Shown: positions 1 to 9,305 of the stretch, piece by piece | How positions within the stretch are numbered: the first letter of the stretch is position 1 | How the letters are laid out: every line of letters begins with the position of its first letter | Source: Porphyromonadaceae bacterium | GTDB lineage: Bacteria > Bacteroidota > Bacteroidia > Bacteroidales > Dysgonomonadaceae | Assembly (NCBI GenBank): GCA_021372865.1 | Contig: JAJFTO010000020.1 | Coordinates: 62,001-126,000 of the forward strand | Reading direction: 5' to 3' | DNA: 64,000 nucleotides | Notes under the pieces: model-generated | What the model was told of the DNA's origin: nothing | Database searches by the model: none | What the model saw: only the letters and a program-made list of their open reading frames with translations | Translations under genes and position numbers: made by a program

Positions 1-2
1 CT

Positions 3-659
3 TATATGAACCAGAAGGGCGTCGTGGAAAGAGATCTGACTCCGAAAGAGGCATTCTACGTATTTCAGTCCTACTGGACCGAAAAGCCGATGATCCGCAT
101 TTACGGACACAGCTGGCCGGTACGCTGGGGCAAGCCCGGCGAAGAGAAGACCATAAAGGTCTACTCCAACTGTGAGGAGGCGGAACTCTTCCTCAACGGA
201 CGGAGCATGGGCGTCAGAAAGCGTGATAGTCAGAATTTCCCTGCCGCAGGATTGCGCTGGAACACATCCTTGGAGCCGGGAAAAAATAGCGTGAAGGTCG
301 TTGGGAAAAAAGGGAAGGAAACAGTGATGGACACCATCATGTTCGACTACGAAACACGTCCTTTCGGTGAACCGGCAAAAATTGTTGCCCGTATAATCGA
401 AGAGACCGAAACCTACGCCTGGATCGAAGCGGAGCTTCGCGATCAGCACGATGTACCCTGTCTTACCTCGACCGACTATATCCGTTTTGATGCTACCGGC
501 GACGGAGAGCTGGTTGTGAACATGGGCACTTCCACTGCTTCATCTAAGGTACAGGCATATAACGGAAGAGCAAGGATAAAATTGATAAAGCAAGGGACGA
601 AGAGTGTCGTTTCTGTCAAATCAGGAGGATTGGAAACGGTCTTTATTGAAGTAAAATAA
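3..659 (+). CDS. Glycoside hydrolase family 2 (beta-galactosidase-like), C-terminal part, cut by window start
   Basis: The frame is open to the first base, so this is the 3' end of a longer gene; the ATG at 6 is internal. The visible 218 or so residues carry no catalytic domain. They show a DUF4982-type beta-sandwich (VYSNCEEAELFLNGRSMG, about residues 53-70) followed by an Ig-like domain, the arrangement at the C-terminus of Bacteroidota GH2 beta-galactosidases and beta-glucuronidases. It lies 58 bp before two alpha-L-fucosidases on the same strand, which suggests a joint role in taking apart fucose- and galactose-containing glycans in the periplasm. The exact substrate cannot be read from this part. 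Confidence 0.85.
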   Translation, partial: YMNQKGVVERDLTPKEAFYVFQSYWTEKPMIRIYGHSWPVRWGKPGEEKTIKVYSNCEEAELFLNGRSMGVRKRDSQNFPAAGLRWNTSLEPGKNSVKVVGKKGKETVMDTIMFDYETRPFGEPAKIVARIIEETETYAWIEAELRDQHDVPCLTSTDYIRFDATGDGELVVNMGTSTASSKVQAYNGRARIKLIKQGTKSVVSVKSGGLETVFIEVK

Positions 660-717
660 ATTATCCGACCGCATCATCACATTCGTCGATGAAGAAAAAT
701 TAGTCAAATATTTCCAG

Positions 718-2505
718 ATGAAAAATAAAACATATGTCCTCTTCCTGATCTGTTTTACATGGATCGCTGTCGCACAGGCACAGGAGATGGAAAAAAGCTG
801 GGATAAGAAGGTCGCGGGAAATGAACACCCCAATATTCAATGGTTTAAAGATGCCAAGTTTGGCATGTTTATCCATTGGGGACTCTACTCTGAACTTGGA
901 GGAGTGTGGCAGAACAAGAACTACTATGGTAGCGGCGAATGGATCATGAACGTGGCAAAAGCAAATGTCGATGCATATGCAAAAGAAGCGGCCGACATGG
1001 ACCTGACGGATTACAATCCGGAAGACTGGGCCATGTTGGCCAAAAAGGCAGGCATTAAATATGTGGTTGTTACGGCCAAGCATCACGAAGGGTTTGCCAT
1101 GTATGATTCCAAAGTCAGTGATTTTACGATAGTGAAATCCACAAAATATGGCAAAGATCCCATGCAGCCGTTGTCTCAAAAAATGCGTGAGCAGGGAATT
1201 CAATTTGGATTTTACTATTCTCAGTTTCTTGACTGGCACGAACCCAATGGAGGAGGAAACAGGTGGGACTTTGATGAATCGAAGAAAAACTATCAGGAAT
1301 ATTATACCCGCAAGGCCATTCCCCAGCTGAAAGAATTACTTTCAAATTACGGGCCTCTCGGAATCATCTGGTTCGATATGCCGGGTGGCCTTACCTATGA
1401 AGAAACCAAGGAGTTGGTCGATACGCTTCGTTTGATCCAGCCAAATTGCCTGTTCAGCAGCCGTGTGGGTCAGGGACTGGGTGATTACCGCGACTTTGGA
1501 GATTCTGAGGTTCCTGCCCGCCCTATTCACGGAGCGTGGGAATCGATCTATACACACAACGATTCGTGGGGATATATTGCACACGATATGAATTTCAAGT
1601 CTCCCAAGGAAATCATCCGGCTTCTGGCAGAGGTGGCTTCAAAAGGTGGAAATTTGATGTTGAATGTGGGACCTGACGGAAAAGGTGCACTCCCTGAATA
1701 TTCCCGCAAATATCTGCTGGAAGTGGGAAAATGGCTTGACCGGTTTGGAGAGGGAATTTATGAAACAACCTGTGGGTTGATACCCAAACAACCATGGGGC
1801 GTCACCACAAGCAAGCCGGGAAAACTGTATCTGCATATTTTTGATCTACCCGTGAACCATCAGATTCTGGTACCGGGAATGAACGTCGACATTCAAAATG
1901 TGTATCCGTTAGATTCCGGAGAAAAACTTACCTGGAAAAAGAACAATGAAGATCTTTATGTTACTCTGCCCCGCCTGAGCGACTCGCGCAATACGGTGCT
2001 CGTTGTGGAGTATGCGGGGACCTTGACCGACAAATATGATCAACTTCCGGTCACCCTGTCGGCACAATATAGGTCAAACAAGCTTTTGCCACACGATGCG
2101 ACAAGGAAAGGGTCAGCAACCATCAAATCCATCACACATAGCGACTATTTCGGCAACTGGAAGCATACTACCTGCCTGACAGAGTGGAAAAAACCCAATG
2201 ATGTGGCATGTTTTAATCTTCGTTTTACCGATCCGGGTGATTACAAAATTATTCTCTCATATAATTGTGAAGTTGAAAACAGCCGACAGGAGGGGGTCGT
2301 TGAATTTAACCGACAAAAATATTTGTTTCAGACAGTGAGAACGGGAGGCAATTATACAAATAAAGAACCCCTGATGTTTTACGACCATCCTATTGCAAAC
2401 ATTACTGTTACCGAACCAGGTATTTATTTGCTGAAAATATATCCATTGAAGGAAGGAAAAGAGTTATTTAAGTTGGAATCTGTGCTGATTGAACCGATCA
2501 AATGA
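718..2505 (+). CDS. Alpha-L-fucosidase, glycoside hydrolase family 29
   Basis: 595 residues with a Sec signal peptide at about 1-21 (hydrophobic stretch ending AVAQAQ). The body is a GH29 TIM barrel: FIHWGLYSELGG near residue 51, KHHEGF near 121 and IIWFDMPGG, where Asp220 is the expected nucleophile of this retaining family. A C-terminal beta-rich region follows (after about residue 350). It would release alpha-linked L-fucose from oligosaccharides in the periplasm. Its stop overlaps the start of the next fucosidase gene by 4 nt (ATGA), so the two are translationally coupled. GH29 enzymes mostly take alpha-1,3/4 linkages and GH95 enzymes alpha-1,2, so the pair would cover different linkages; that complementarity is inferred from the families. 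Confidence 0.95.
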   Translation: MKNKTYVLFLICFTWIAVAQAQEMEKSWDKKVAGNEHPNIQWFKDAKFGMFIHWGLYSELGGVWQNKNYYGSGEWIMNVAKANVDAYAKEAADMDLTDYNPEDWAMLAKKAGIKYVVVTAKHHEGFAMYDSKVSDFTIVKSTKYGKDPMQPLSQKMREQGIQFGFYYSQFLDWHEPNGGGNRWDFDESKKNYQEYYTRKAIPQLKELLSNYGPLGIIWFDMPGGLTYEETKELVDTLRLIQPNCLFSSRVGQGLGDYRDFGDSEVPARPIHGAWESIYTHNDSWGYIAHDMNFKSPKEIIRLLAEVASKGGNLMLNVGPDGKGALPEYSRKYLLEVGKWLDRFGEGIYETTCGLIPKQPWGVTTSKPGKLYLHIFDLPVNHQILVPGMNVDIQNVYPLDSGEKLTWKKNNEDLYVTLPRLSDSRNTVLVVEYAGTLTDKYDQLPVTLSAQYRSNKLLPHDATRKGSATIKSITHSDYFGNWKHTTCLTEWKKPNDVACFNLRFTDPGDYKIILSYNCEVENSRQEGVVEFNRQKYLFQTVRTGGNYTNKEPLMFYDHPIANITVTEPGIYLLKIYPLKEGKELFKLESVLIEPIK

Positions 2506-4949
2506 AACTGATTTATAAAATGAGCATGCCTATATTTTCAATCGTTGCCCTGATGACAATATTCAGCGGTTGTCCACAGAATTCAGGGAATGATGCAACA
2601 CAGTGCTTACAATTGATCTATGACAAACCCGCAGGGTTGTGGGAAGAGACGCTTCCTCTTGGCAATGGCCTCATTGGAATGATGCCCGACGGCGGAGTGA
2701 ATGTGGAACAGATCGTGCTGAACGACATCACGATGTGGAGCGGTAGTGAAGACCCCAAAGCACTCAATCCCAAAGCCATTCAATATCTGCCTCAAATACG
2801 CGAATTGCTGCTCGCAGGAAAAAACAACGAAGCACAACAACTGATGTACCGCCATTTTCGATGCGGAGGAGAAGGCTCGGGTCGTGGAAGTGGTAAAAAT
2901 GTACCCTATGGCAGCTTCCAGATGCTGGGCAATCTGCAGATCAGGCACACCTATGCGAATGATGACAGCGTGAGCGATTATCGCCGCACGCTGTCATTAA
3001 ACGATGCAGTGGCTACCACGGAATTCAACAAAGGGGATGTGCATTACTTGCGGGAATATTTTGCATCTTTTACTGACGATGTGCTCATAATCCGGCTTTC
3101 GGCCAGTAAGAAAAAATCCATCGGTTTCAGCCTTGAGCTTTCCAGACCCGAAAGAGCAACCATCTCTGTGGAAGAGCAGGTTCTTAATATGGAGGGACAG
3201 CTCAACGACGGGTACAATGGTGACAATGGGATACGCTATTTTACAAAACTGCAGATCGTAAATAAGGGCGGCAGGATTTCTTCGGACGGAAAAGGACTCT
3301 CTTTGTCGGGTGCCGACGAAGCACTGATCATTGTCTCTACTTCTACCAACATGCTCGAAAAGCAGTACAAAGAGAAGGTATCTGAGTTGCTCAACAAAGC
3401 AAGGGCAACCAACTATGACCGACTAAAAAGTAAACACATTGAGAAGTATCAGGAAAAATTTAACCGGGTGGAACTTAATCTGGGTGATCAGGATGACAAC
3501 CTTCCTACCGACAGGCGACTGCACGATTTTCAGGAGCACGATGATCCCGCCCTCGCAGCACTTTATTTCCAGTATGGCCGTTACCTGATGATTTGCGGTA
3601 CGAACAAATCATCCCTACCACTCAACCTGCAGGGACTCTGGGCAAACACAGTGCAAACGCCATGGAACGGCGACTACCACCTGAACATCAATCTACAAAT
3701 GAACTACTGGCCTGCTGAAGTATGCAATCTTCCGGAACTACACCAGCCGCTACTCAATTTCACGCAGTCACTCGTACCATCCGGTACCAAAACGGCAAAA
3801 ACCTTCTATGGTGCAGATGGATGGATTGCCCACATGATGAGTAACCCATGGAAATTCACAGCCCCGGGCGAACATGCGTCGTGGGGTGCCACAAACACTG
3901 GAGGTGCATGGCTTTGCGCCCATCTGTGGGAGCATTATGTTTTTACGCAAGACAAGGAATACTTGCGTGCTGTTTATCCGACTCTTGCCGGTGCAGCGCG
4001 ATTCTTTCTTAGCAGCATGATAGCCGAACCCAAAAATGGCTGGCTGGTTACCGCACCTTCCTCATCACCCGAGAATGGTTTTTACATGCCCGGTTCCCGC
4101 GATCAGGTTTTTGTATGTATGGGTCCCACCATGGATGTACAAATCATCCGTGAATTATTTGCCAATACTTTATCGGCTGCCAAAATTCTGGAAATTGAGG
4201 ATGAAACTACGGCCGGCATCCGCAATGCCTTACCCAAACTGCCTCCCATGCAAATCAGTGAAAAAGGGTATCTGATGGAATGGCTGGAAGATTACGAAGA
4301 AGCAGATCCACAACACCGCCATGTCTCACACCTCTACGGATTATACCCTTCAAATCAGATTTCGCCTCATACCACTCCCGCATTGGCGTCAGCAGCGCGC
4401 GTAACACTGGAGCGACGCGGCGATGGAGGTACCGGTTGGTCACGCGCCTGGAAGGTGAACTTCTGGGCACGTCTGCAAGACGGAAACCGTGCTTATAAAC
4501 TGCTCAAAAGGTTGATGCAACCGGCCCTGCCACTGAATGCGATCACCTACGACGGACAGGGGAGCGGCACCTACCCCAACCTGTTCTGTGCACATCCGCC
4601 TTTTCAGATCGACGGAAACTTCGGTGGCACATCCGGTATCGCCGAAATGCTGATCCAAAGCCAGGATGGGTACATCCACCTGCTTCCAGCCCTCCCCGAT
4701 GCATGGAATAGCGGCAGCTTCAAAGGATTGCGCGTGCGGGGCGGTGCCGAAGTGGATATCTCCTGGTGTAACAAACAGATCACTTCAGTCACCCTTAGGG
4801 CCATCACAGAAAACAGATTCAAACTGAAAGCACCCGGCAACGTCACATCCATCCGACACAAAAACAGAGAGTTACATCTTGATAACGGATTTATTTTCCT
4901 CACCCTGGACTCAGGAGAAAGTGTAAAACTGGAACTACATTATGAATAA
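2502..4949 (+). CDS. Alpha-L-fucosidase, glycoside hydrolase family 95
   Basis: 815 residues, the normal size of a GH95 protein. The N-terminus (hydrophobic run ending FSGC) looks like a lipoprotein signal peptide with the lipobox Cys near residue 24, so it is probably membrane anchored. An N-terminal beta-sandwich (LWEETLPLGNGLIGMMPDGG) precedes an (alpha/alpha)6 barrel with the family signatures NLQGLWAN, WNGDYHLNINLQMNYWPAE, HRHVSHLYGLYP and NFGGTSGIAEMLIQ. GH95 enzymes are inverting fucosidases acting mainly on alpha-1,2-linked L-fucose or L-galactose. It overlaps the GH29 gene by 4 nt and forms with it, and probably with the upstream GH2 gene, one transcription unit. Confidence 0.95.
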   Translation: MKLIYKMSMPIFSIVALMTIFSGCPQNSGNDATQCLQLIYDKPAGLWEETLPLGNGLIGMMPDGGVNVEQIVLNDITMWSGSEDPKALNPKAIQYLPQIRELLLAGKNNEAQQLMYRHFRCGGEGSGRGSGKNVPYGSFQMLGNLQIRHTYANDDSVSDYRRTLSLNDAVATTEFNKGDVHYLREYFASFTDDVLIIRLSASKKKSIGFSLELSRPERATISVEEQVLNMEGQLNDGYNGDNGIRYFTKLQIVNKGGRISSDGKGLSLSGADEALIIVSTSTNMLEKQYKEKVSELLNKARATNYDRLKSKHIEKYQEKFNRVELNLGDQDDNLPTDRRLHDFQEHDDPALAALYFQYGRYLMICGTNKSSLPLNLQGLWANTVQTPWNGDYHLNINLQMNYWPAEVCNLPELHQPLLNFTQSLVPSGTKTAKTFYGADGWIAHMMSNPWKFTAPGEHASWGATNTGGAWLCAHLWEHYVFTQDKEYLRAVYPTLAGAARFFLSSMIAEPKNGWLVTAPSSSPENGFYMPGSRDQVFVCMGPTMDVQIIRELFANTLSAAKILEIEDETTAGIRNALPKLPPMQISEKGYLMEWLEDYEEADPQHRHVSHLYGLYPSNQISPHTTPALASAARVTLERRGDGGTGWSRAWKVNFWARLQDGNRAYKLLKRLMQPALPLNAITYDGQGSGTYPNLFCAHPPFQIDGNFGGTSGIAEMLIQSQDGYIHLLPALPDAWNSGSFKGLRVRGGAEVDISWCNKQITSVTLRAITENRFKLKAPGNVTSIRHKNRELHLDNGFIFLTLDSGESVKLELHYE

Positions 4950-5039
4950 CCGCTGAAAATTTCCTTTTTATTTTCGGACATAGTCAGTACAATTATTGTA
5001 TCTTTAAAAATTATTTGTTTGATAAAAAATGGCTGAACT

Positions 5040-5813
5040 ATGATACGAAAATATCTTTTGTTGGTGTCTGCTCTTGTGCTGATGCTGACAAACATGCATG
5101 CACAGCAAATTATTGCTCATCGGGGTTACTGGAAAACTGACGGCTCGGCACAAAATTCCATTGCGTCGCTGATGAAAGCCGATGCTATTGGCATTTTCGG
5201 CTCTGAGGTCGATGTCTGGTTATCTTCCGACGATGTTCCGATGATCAATCACGATGCAGAAGTCACCCTGAACGGTAAAAAGCTGAGTGTGCAGGATACC
5301 CCTTTCGCCACACTCCGGAAAGTAACGCTGGCAAACGGTGAAATACTTCCTACCATGGAGGAGTATCTCGATGCATTTGCCCGATGTAAAAATGTGAAAC
5401 TGATCATCGAGTTTAAGGTGCACAATTCCAAAGAGAAAGAGAATCTGCTGGCAGAAAAGGTCATCGGCATGGTCCGGCAGCGTGGTCTACAGGAAAAAGT
5501 AGAATATATTTCCTTTGGAGCCCACTTTGTGCAGCAGGTAAAAAGCATGAATCCGCAGGCACCGGTCTATTATCTGAATGGCGACCTGTCACCGCAGGTT
5601 CTCGCCACGATGGGTTTGAGTGGCTTTGATTACCACTTCAATGTATTGTACAAACGGCCTGAATGGGTTAGGAAAGCACACGAGCTGGGACAAAAAGTGA
5701 ATGTCTGGACGCTAAACAAGCCGGAAGATATCCGGAAGATGATCGATTTGAAAGTAGACTTTATCACCACGGACGAGCCTCTGCTGGTCAAAGAAATATT
5801 GCAGAAAAAATGA
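5040..5813 (+). CDS. Glycerophosphodiester phosphodiesterase family protein
   Basis: 257 residues with a Sec signal peptide (about 1-21, ending MHAQ), so secreted to the periplasm. The GDPD signature begins straight after it: IIAHRGYW (catalytic His-Arg), then GSEVDVWLSSDDVPMINHD (metal ligands and second catalytic His), LIIEFKVH and, near the C-terminus, VNVWTLNKPEDIRKMIDL and FITTDEPL. The enzyme would split glycerophosphodiesters into glycerol-3-phosphate and an alcohol; many Bacteroidota homologues are of unknown substrate. Its stop codon overlaps the start of the HD gene (ATGA at 5810). A TATCTTTA box at 4999-5006 is near the promoter consensus, but I see no matching upstream box. Confidence 0.9.
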   Translation: MIRKYLLLVSALVLMLTNMHAQQIIAHRGYWKTDGSAQNSIASLMKADAIGIFGSEVDVWLSSDDVPMINHDAEVTLNGKKLSVQDTPFATLRKVTLANGEILPTMEEYLDAFARCKNVKLIIEFKVHNSKEKENLLAEKVIGMVRQRGLQEKVEYISFGAHFVQQVKSMNPQAPVYYLNGDLSPQVLATMGLSGFDYHFNVLYKRPEWVRKAHELGQKVNVWTLNKPEDIRKMIDLKVDFITTDEPLLVKEILQKK

Positions 5814-6316
5814 ACCTGAGCGAACAACTTCACCGTGCCATCCTCCTGGCGATGGAGGCGCACGAAGGACAACTCGATACACACAATGGTCGCCCCTACA
5901 TTGAACACCCTTTTCGGGTAATGAACGCCGGACATACGCTACAGGAGAAGATCGTGGGCATCCTGCACGATGTCGTGGAAGATACATCGCTCACACTGAA
6001 TAAACTTGCTGAAGAAGGGTTCACGAAGGAGATACTCGATGGCGTGGATGCCATGACACGACGCGACAATGAGTCGTACGACGATTATATTGTCAGATTG
6101 CAGGGAAATCCCATCGCCGTGAGGGTAAAACTGAACGACCTGACCGACAACATGGATGTCCGACGCTGGGACGAGGTGCAGTACCACGACCTGGCACGTC
6201 TGCAAAAATATCTGGAAGTATACAAACTGCTTACGGAGCAGGAACAAAAACCGGCGGTTAAGGAAAAACAGGCTAATTCCACCGGACAGGACGCTGAATC
6301 TCAGCAGGGAGTATAA
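5810..6316 (+). CDS. HD-domain phosphohydrolase, small SpoT/MESH1-like
   Basis: 168 residues. The HD motif set of (p)ppGpp hydrolase-like proteins is visible: PYIEHPFRVM (first His), GILHDVVEDT (HDxxED) and KLNDLTDNMD (Asn-Asp). There is no synthetase, TGS or ACT domain, so it is a stand-alone hydrolase of the small alarmone hydrolase or general nucleotide phosphohydrolase kind rather than a full RelA/SpoT. The last 30 residues or so are polar and probably disordered. It is coupled to the upstream gdpD-like gene by a 4-nt overlap and followed after 1 nt by hemW. The substrate is not established by sequence. Confidence 0.85.
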   Translation: MNLSEQLHRAILLAMEAHEGQLDTHNGRPYIEHPFRVMNAGHTLQEKIVGILHDVVEDTSLTLNKLAEEGFTKEILDGVDAMTRRDNESYDDYIVRLQGNPIAVRVKLNDLTDNMDVRRWDEVQYHDLARLQKYLEVYKLLTEQEQKPAVKEKQANSTGQDAESQQGV

Positions 6317-6317
6317 G

Positions 6318-7442
6318 GTGGCAGGTATCTACATCCATATTCCTTTTTGCAAGACCCGCTGTACATACTGTGATTTTTATACCCTCACCAACGAATCGCA
6401 GAGGGATGCATTCGTGGATGCACTCTGCAAAGAAGCAGAGATGAGGAAAGAAGAGCTTCCCGAGCCGGTGAAAACCATCTACTTTGGCGGAGGCACGCCC
6501 TCCCGGCTTCACCAGGATCAATTCGAACAGATATTCGATACTCTTTTCAATCAATATACCATTGATGCCAATCCAGAGATCACTGTGGAGGCCAATCCCG
6601 ATGACCTTTCGGATGATTATATCAGGATGCTTGCAAAGTTGCCTATCAACCGCCTCAGCCTCGGCATTCAGAGTTTCGACGACGAGGAGCTGAAGTTTCT
6701 GAGCCGGCGTCACTCTGCCCTTCAGGCCATCGAGGCAGTCAGAAAGTGTCAGGAGCAAGGTTTCGGCAATATCAGCATCGATCTGATGTATGGTCTGCCC
6801 AGTCAGACCCTGGAGATATGGGAAAGGAACCTGGATCAGGCCATCGTACTCAATATTCAGCATATTTCGGCCTATCATCTGATTTATGAAGAGAAAACCA
6901 GAATGTATTCACTGCTGAAAGCCGGTAAGATACAACAGGTGGATGAAACGATCAGTACCGCCATGTTTTCAAAACTGATCGACCGCCTCACCGCCGATGA
7001 TTTTATCCATTATGAGATCTCCGCCTTTGGTAAAGAGGGTCGTTTCTCACGCCACAATAGCGCTTACTGGACGGGGGATTCATACCTTGGATTGGGTCCT
7101 GCAGCACACTCTTTCGATGGTAATAACCGTTCCTGGAACGTGGCATCGCTTAACCGCTATATCCAAATCATGACTTCGGGTCTCCCGGAGCGTGTAACTG
7201 AACAGCTGAAGTACCATGAAAAATACAACGAATATATCCTCACCGGCCTACGCACCATGTGGGGTATAAACCTTACAGAACTGAAAAACAAGTTCGGAGA
7301 ACAATTCTTTCAGTTCTGTATGGAAAATGCACAAAAGTATCTGGATCAAAAACTGCTGACCAGGGAAGGAGAGACCCTGAAGCTCACCCGCAAAGGCATC
7401 TTCATCTCCGATGGCATCATGAGTGATCTGATGCGGGTCTAA
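6318..7442 (+). CDS. hemW: Radical SAM heme chaperone HemW
   Basis: I start it at the GTG at 6318, one base after the HD gene's stop. This gives 374 residues and puts the conserved N-terminus (AGIYIHIPFC) first; a longer ATG-initiated reading from 6156 would overlap the HD gene by 160 nt. The radical SAM cluster is CKTRCTYC (Cys11, 15, 18), with PFC and YFGGGTPS typical of HemW/HemN. The C-terminal HemW domain follows (about 290-374). HemW proteins were long annotated as oxygen-independent coproporphyrinogen oxidase but deliver heme to target proteins; the extra Cys of true HemN is not evident in the cluster. Confidence 0.92.
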   Translation: MAGIYIHIPFCKTRCTYCDFYTLTNESQRDAFVDALCKEAEMRKEELPEPVKTIYFGGGTPSRLHQDQFEQIFDTLFNQYTIDANPEITVEANPDDLSDDYIRMLAKLPINRLSLGIQSFDDEELKFLSRRHSALQAIEAVRKCQEQGFGNISIDLMYGLPSQTLEIWERNLDQAIVLNIQHISAYHLIYEEKTRMYSLLKAGKIQQVDETISTAMFSKLIDRLTADDFIHYEISAFGKEGRFSRHNSAYWTGDSYLGLGPAAHSFDGNNRSWNVASLNRYIQIMTSGLPERVTEQLKYHEKYNEYILTGLRTMWGINLTELKNKFGEQFFQFCMENAQKYLDQKLLTREGETLKLTRKGIFISDGIMSDLMRV

Positions 7443-7469
7443 AATGATATATCAAAACATCGTGACAAA

Positions 7470-7493
7470 AAACGATATTTAAAATTATCGTTT
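7470..7493. terminator. Possible bidirectional terminator between hemW and fhs
   Basis: An 8-bp perfect inverted repeat (AAACGATA, loop of 8, TATCGTTT) lies between the converging hemW and fhs genes and is flanked by A-rich and T-rich bases. The stem is AT-rich and the U tract short, so this rests mainly on position. Confidence 0.4.
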
Positions 7494-7514
7494 ATAAAAG
7501 AGATGAATAAGATA

Positions 7515-9179
7515 TCAACTTAATCCTTCAATCTTTCCATCGATGATATCAATGCGTTTTGCCTGAGGATCGGCAGGGAGGCCGGGCATGCGCATCATCT
7601 CACCGGCAATGGCAACAATAAATTCCGATCCCTGGTTGATGACCAGATCATTGATCTTGAAACGGAAATCTTTTGCCACCCCGTACCATTTGGGATCGGC
7701 TGAAAAGGAGTACTGCGTCTTTGCAATACATACAGGCATTCTTTCGAGCGAGGTACCTTCAATAAAACGCAGCTTCTTCAATGCGGTTTCGCCCAATACC
7801 ACATCGCGGGCTCCATAAATGGTGGTTGCAATCTTGTTGATTTTGGTTTCTATGCTGTCCTCAAGTTGATAAGTAAACTGCAATTCCCCCGAAGGTTTGT
7901 TTTCGATCGCGTCCACCACCGCATTGGCAAGTTCTACAGCACCATTTCCTCCATCGGTAAATGCTTCATTCACGGCAAATGACACGCCCTTTTCTTCACA
8001 GAATTTTCGTATCGTTTCGATTTCCGAAGGCGTATCAAAGGCATATTTATTGAATGCCACGACGACCGACTGGCCAAATACAGCCAGGTTGGTAAGATGT
8101 TTGTCCAGATTGGCAAGTCCTTTTTTCAATCCGTGAATGTCGGGTGCCTTGATATCTTTTTCGGGGGTGCCGCCATGCATCTTAAGTCCTTGTGCTGTGA
8201 CCACGATCACCGTTAGTTTGGGACGCAGTCCGCTCTTGCGGCATTTGATATTGAAAAACTTTTCCGCCCCCAGGTCGGCACCAAAGCCAGCCTCAGTGAC
8301 TACATAATCGCCGTAGGACATGGCCATTTTGGTCGCCAATACGGAATTACAACCATGTGCAATGTTGGCAAACGGTCCACCATGGACAAATGCCGGCGTA
8401 TTTTCGGTGGTCTGCACCAGGTTGGGGTGAATGGCATCTTTCATCAGCACGGTGATGGCGCCAGCCACACCCAGGTCTTTCACGGTGAACGGTTTCCCGT
8501 CTCGGGTATAACCCAGCAGAATGTTTTCGATGCGGCGGCGCAGATCTTCTTCATTTTCCGCCAGACAAAGGATGGCCATCAATTCCGATGCTGCCGTGAT
8601 ATCGAATCCGGCTTCCTGTGGCACACCGTTTCCCGGTCCAAGTCCGGTGACAATATAACGCAAACTTCGATCGTTCACATCCAGTACCCGCTTCCAGAGT
8701 ACCTCCTTGATATCATCGGCTGTACCCTGTACCCGAAAGATATAGTTGTCGAGCAATGCTGAAATGGTATTATGTGCAGTAGTAACCGCATGAAAATCAC
8801 CCGTAAAATGCAAGTTGATGTTCTCCATGGGAAGTACCTGGGCATAACCGCCGCCGGCAGCTCCCCCTTTCATGCCGAAGACCGGTCCCAATGAAGGTTC
8901 GCGTAGTGCAACGATGGCTTTTTTCCCAATTTTATTCAGTCCGAGTGTCAGTCCGATGGAAACGGTGGTTTTTCCAATACCGGCCTTTGTGGGAGTAATT
9001 GCAGTGACCAGAATAAGGTTACTTTGTTTTATCTTCTCAGGATTGATCAGCCCGACAGGTACTTTTGCCATGTGTCTCCCGAAGCTGATCACTTCTTCAC
9101 GTGGTATACCGATGTTTTCTGCTATGTCCTTGATTCTTTTCAGGGGTGTCTCTCTTGCAATTTGAATGTCTGATTTCAT
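7515..9179 (-). CDS. fhs: Formate--tetrahydrofolate ligase
   Basis: 554 residues, the usual length of the monofunctional enzyme. It ligates formate to tetrahydrofolate with ATP, giving 10-formyl-THF for purine and one-carbon metabolism in the cytoplasm. The P-loop is [16 protein letters not shown] near residue 62, and [20 protein letters not shown] and [13 protein letters not shown] are family signatures. The start at [10 protein letters not shown] fits the conserved N-terminus. It stands alone: hemW converges on it from one side and uvrB lies upstream behind a repeat array that occupies its leader region. Confidence 0.97.
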   Translation of the reverse strand: MKSDIQIARETPLKRIKDIAENIGIPREEVISFGRHMAKVPVGLINPEKIKQSNLILVTAITPTKAGIGKTTVSIGLTLGLNKIGKKAIVALREPSLGPVFGMKGGAAGGGYAQVLPMENINLHFTGDFHAVTTAHNTISALLDNYIFRVQGTADDIKEVLWKRVLDVNDRSLRYIVTGLGPGNGVPQEAGFDITAASELMAILCLAENEEDLRRRIENILLGYTRDGKPFTVKDLGVAGAITVLMKDAIHPNLVQTTENTPAFVHGGPFANIAHGCNSVLATKMAMSYGDYVVTEAGFGADLGAEKFFNIKCRKSGLRPKLTVIVVTAQGLKMHGGTPEKDIKAPDIHGLKKGLANLDKHLTNLAVFGQSVVVAFNKYAFDTPSEIETIRKFCEEKGVSFAVNEAFTDGGNGAVELANAVVDAIENKPSGELQFTYQLEDSIETKINKIATTIYGARDVVLGETALKKLRFIEGTSLERMPVCIAKTQYSFSADPKWYGVAKDFRFKINDLVINQGSEFIVAIAGEMMRMPGLPADPQAKRIDIIDGKIEGLS

Positions 9180-9202
9180 ATAATTAAATTAGTTTTGTCC
9201 TA

Positions 9203-9305
9203 TTGGCATATTGGTTCATTAGAACATTGGTACATTAGAACATTGGTACATTGGTTCATTGGTTCATTGGTTCATTGGCACATCATCACATCATTTCATC
9301 TCACA
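9203..9305. repeat. Octanucleotide tandem repeat array between fhs and uvrB
   Basis: Ten contiguous 8-bp units run from 9203 to 9282 with consensus TTGGTTCA (variants TTGGTACA, TTAGAACA, TTGGCATA, TTGGCACA). They are followed by related TCATTTCA/TCATCACA units reaching into the last codons of uvrB. The array fills nearly all of the 126-bp gap and lies in the 5' region of fhs. It is not a CRISPR: there are no spacers. Function unknown. Confidence 0.85.

Noticed and set aside
6156..6317. N-terminal extension of HemW
   Set aside because: It overlaps the HD gene for 160 nt and adds unconserved residues before AGIYIHIPFC; the GTG at 6318 fits better.
9203..9300. Repeat array considered as a CRISPR
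   Set aside because: Units are contiguous 8-mers without spacers, and no cas gene is in the window.
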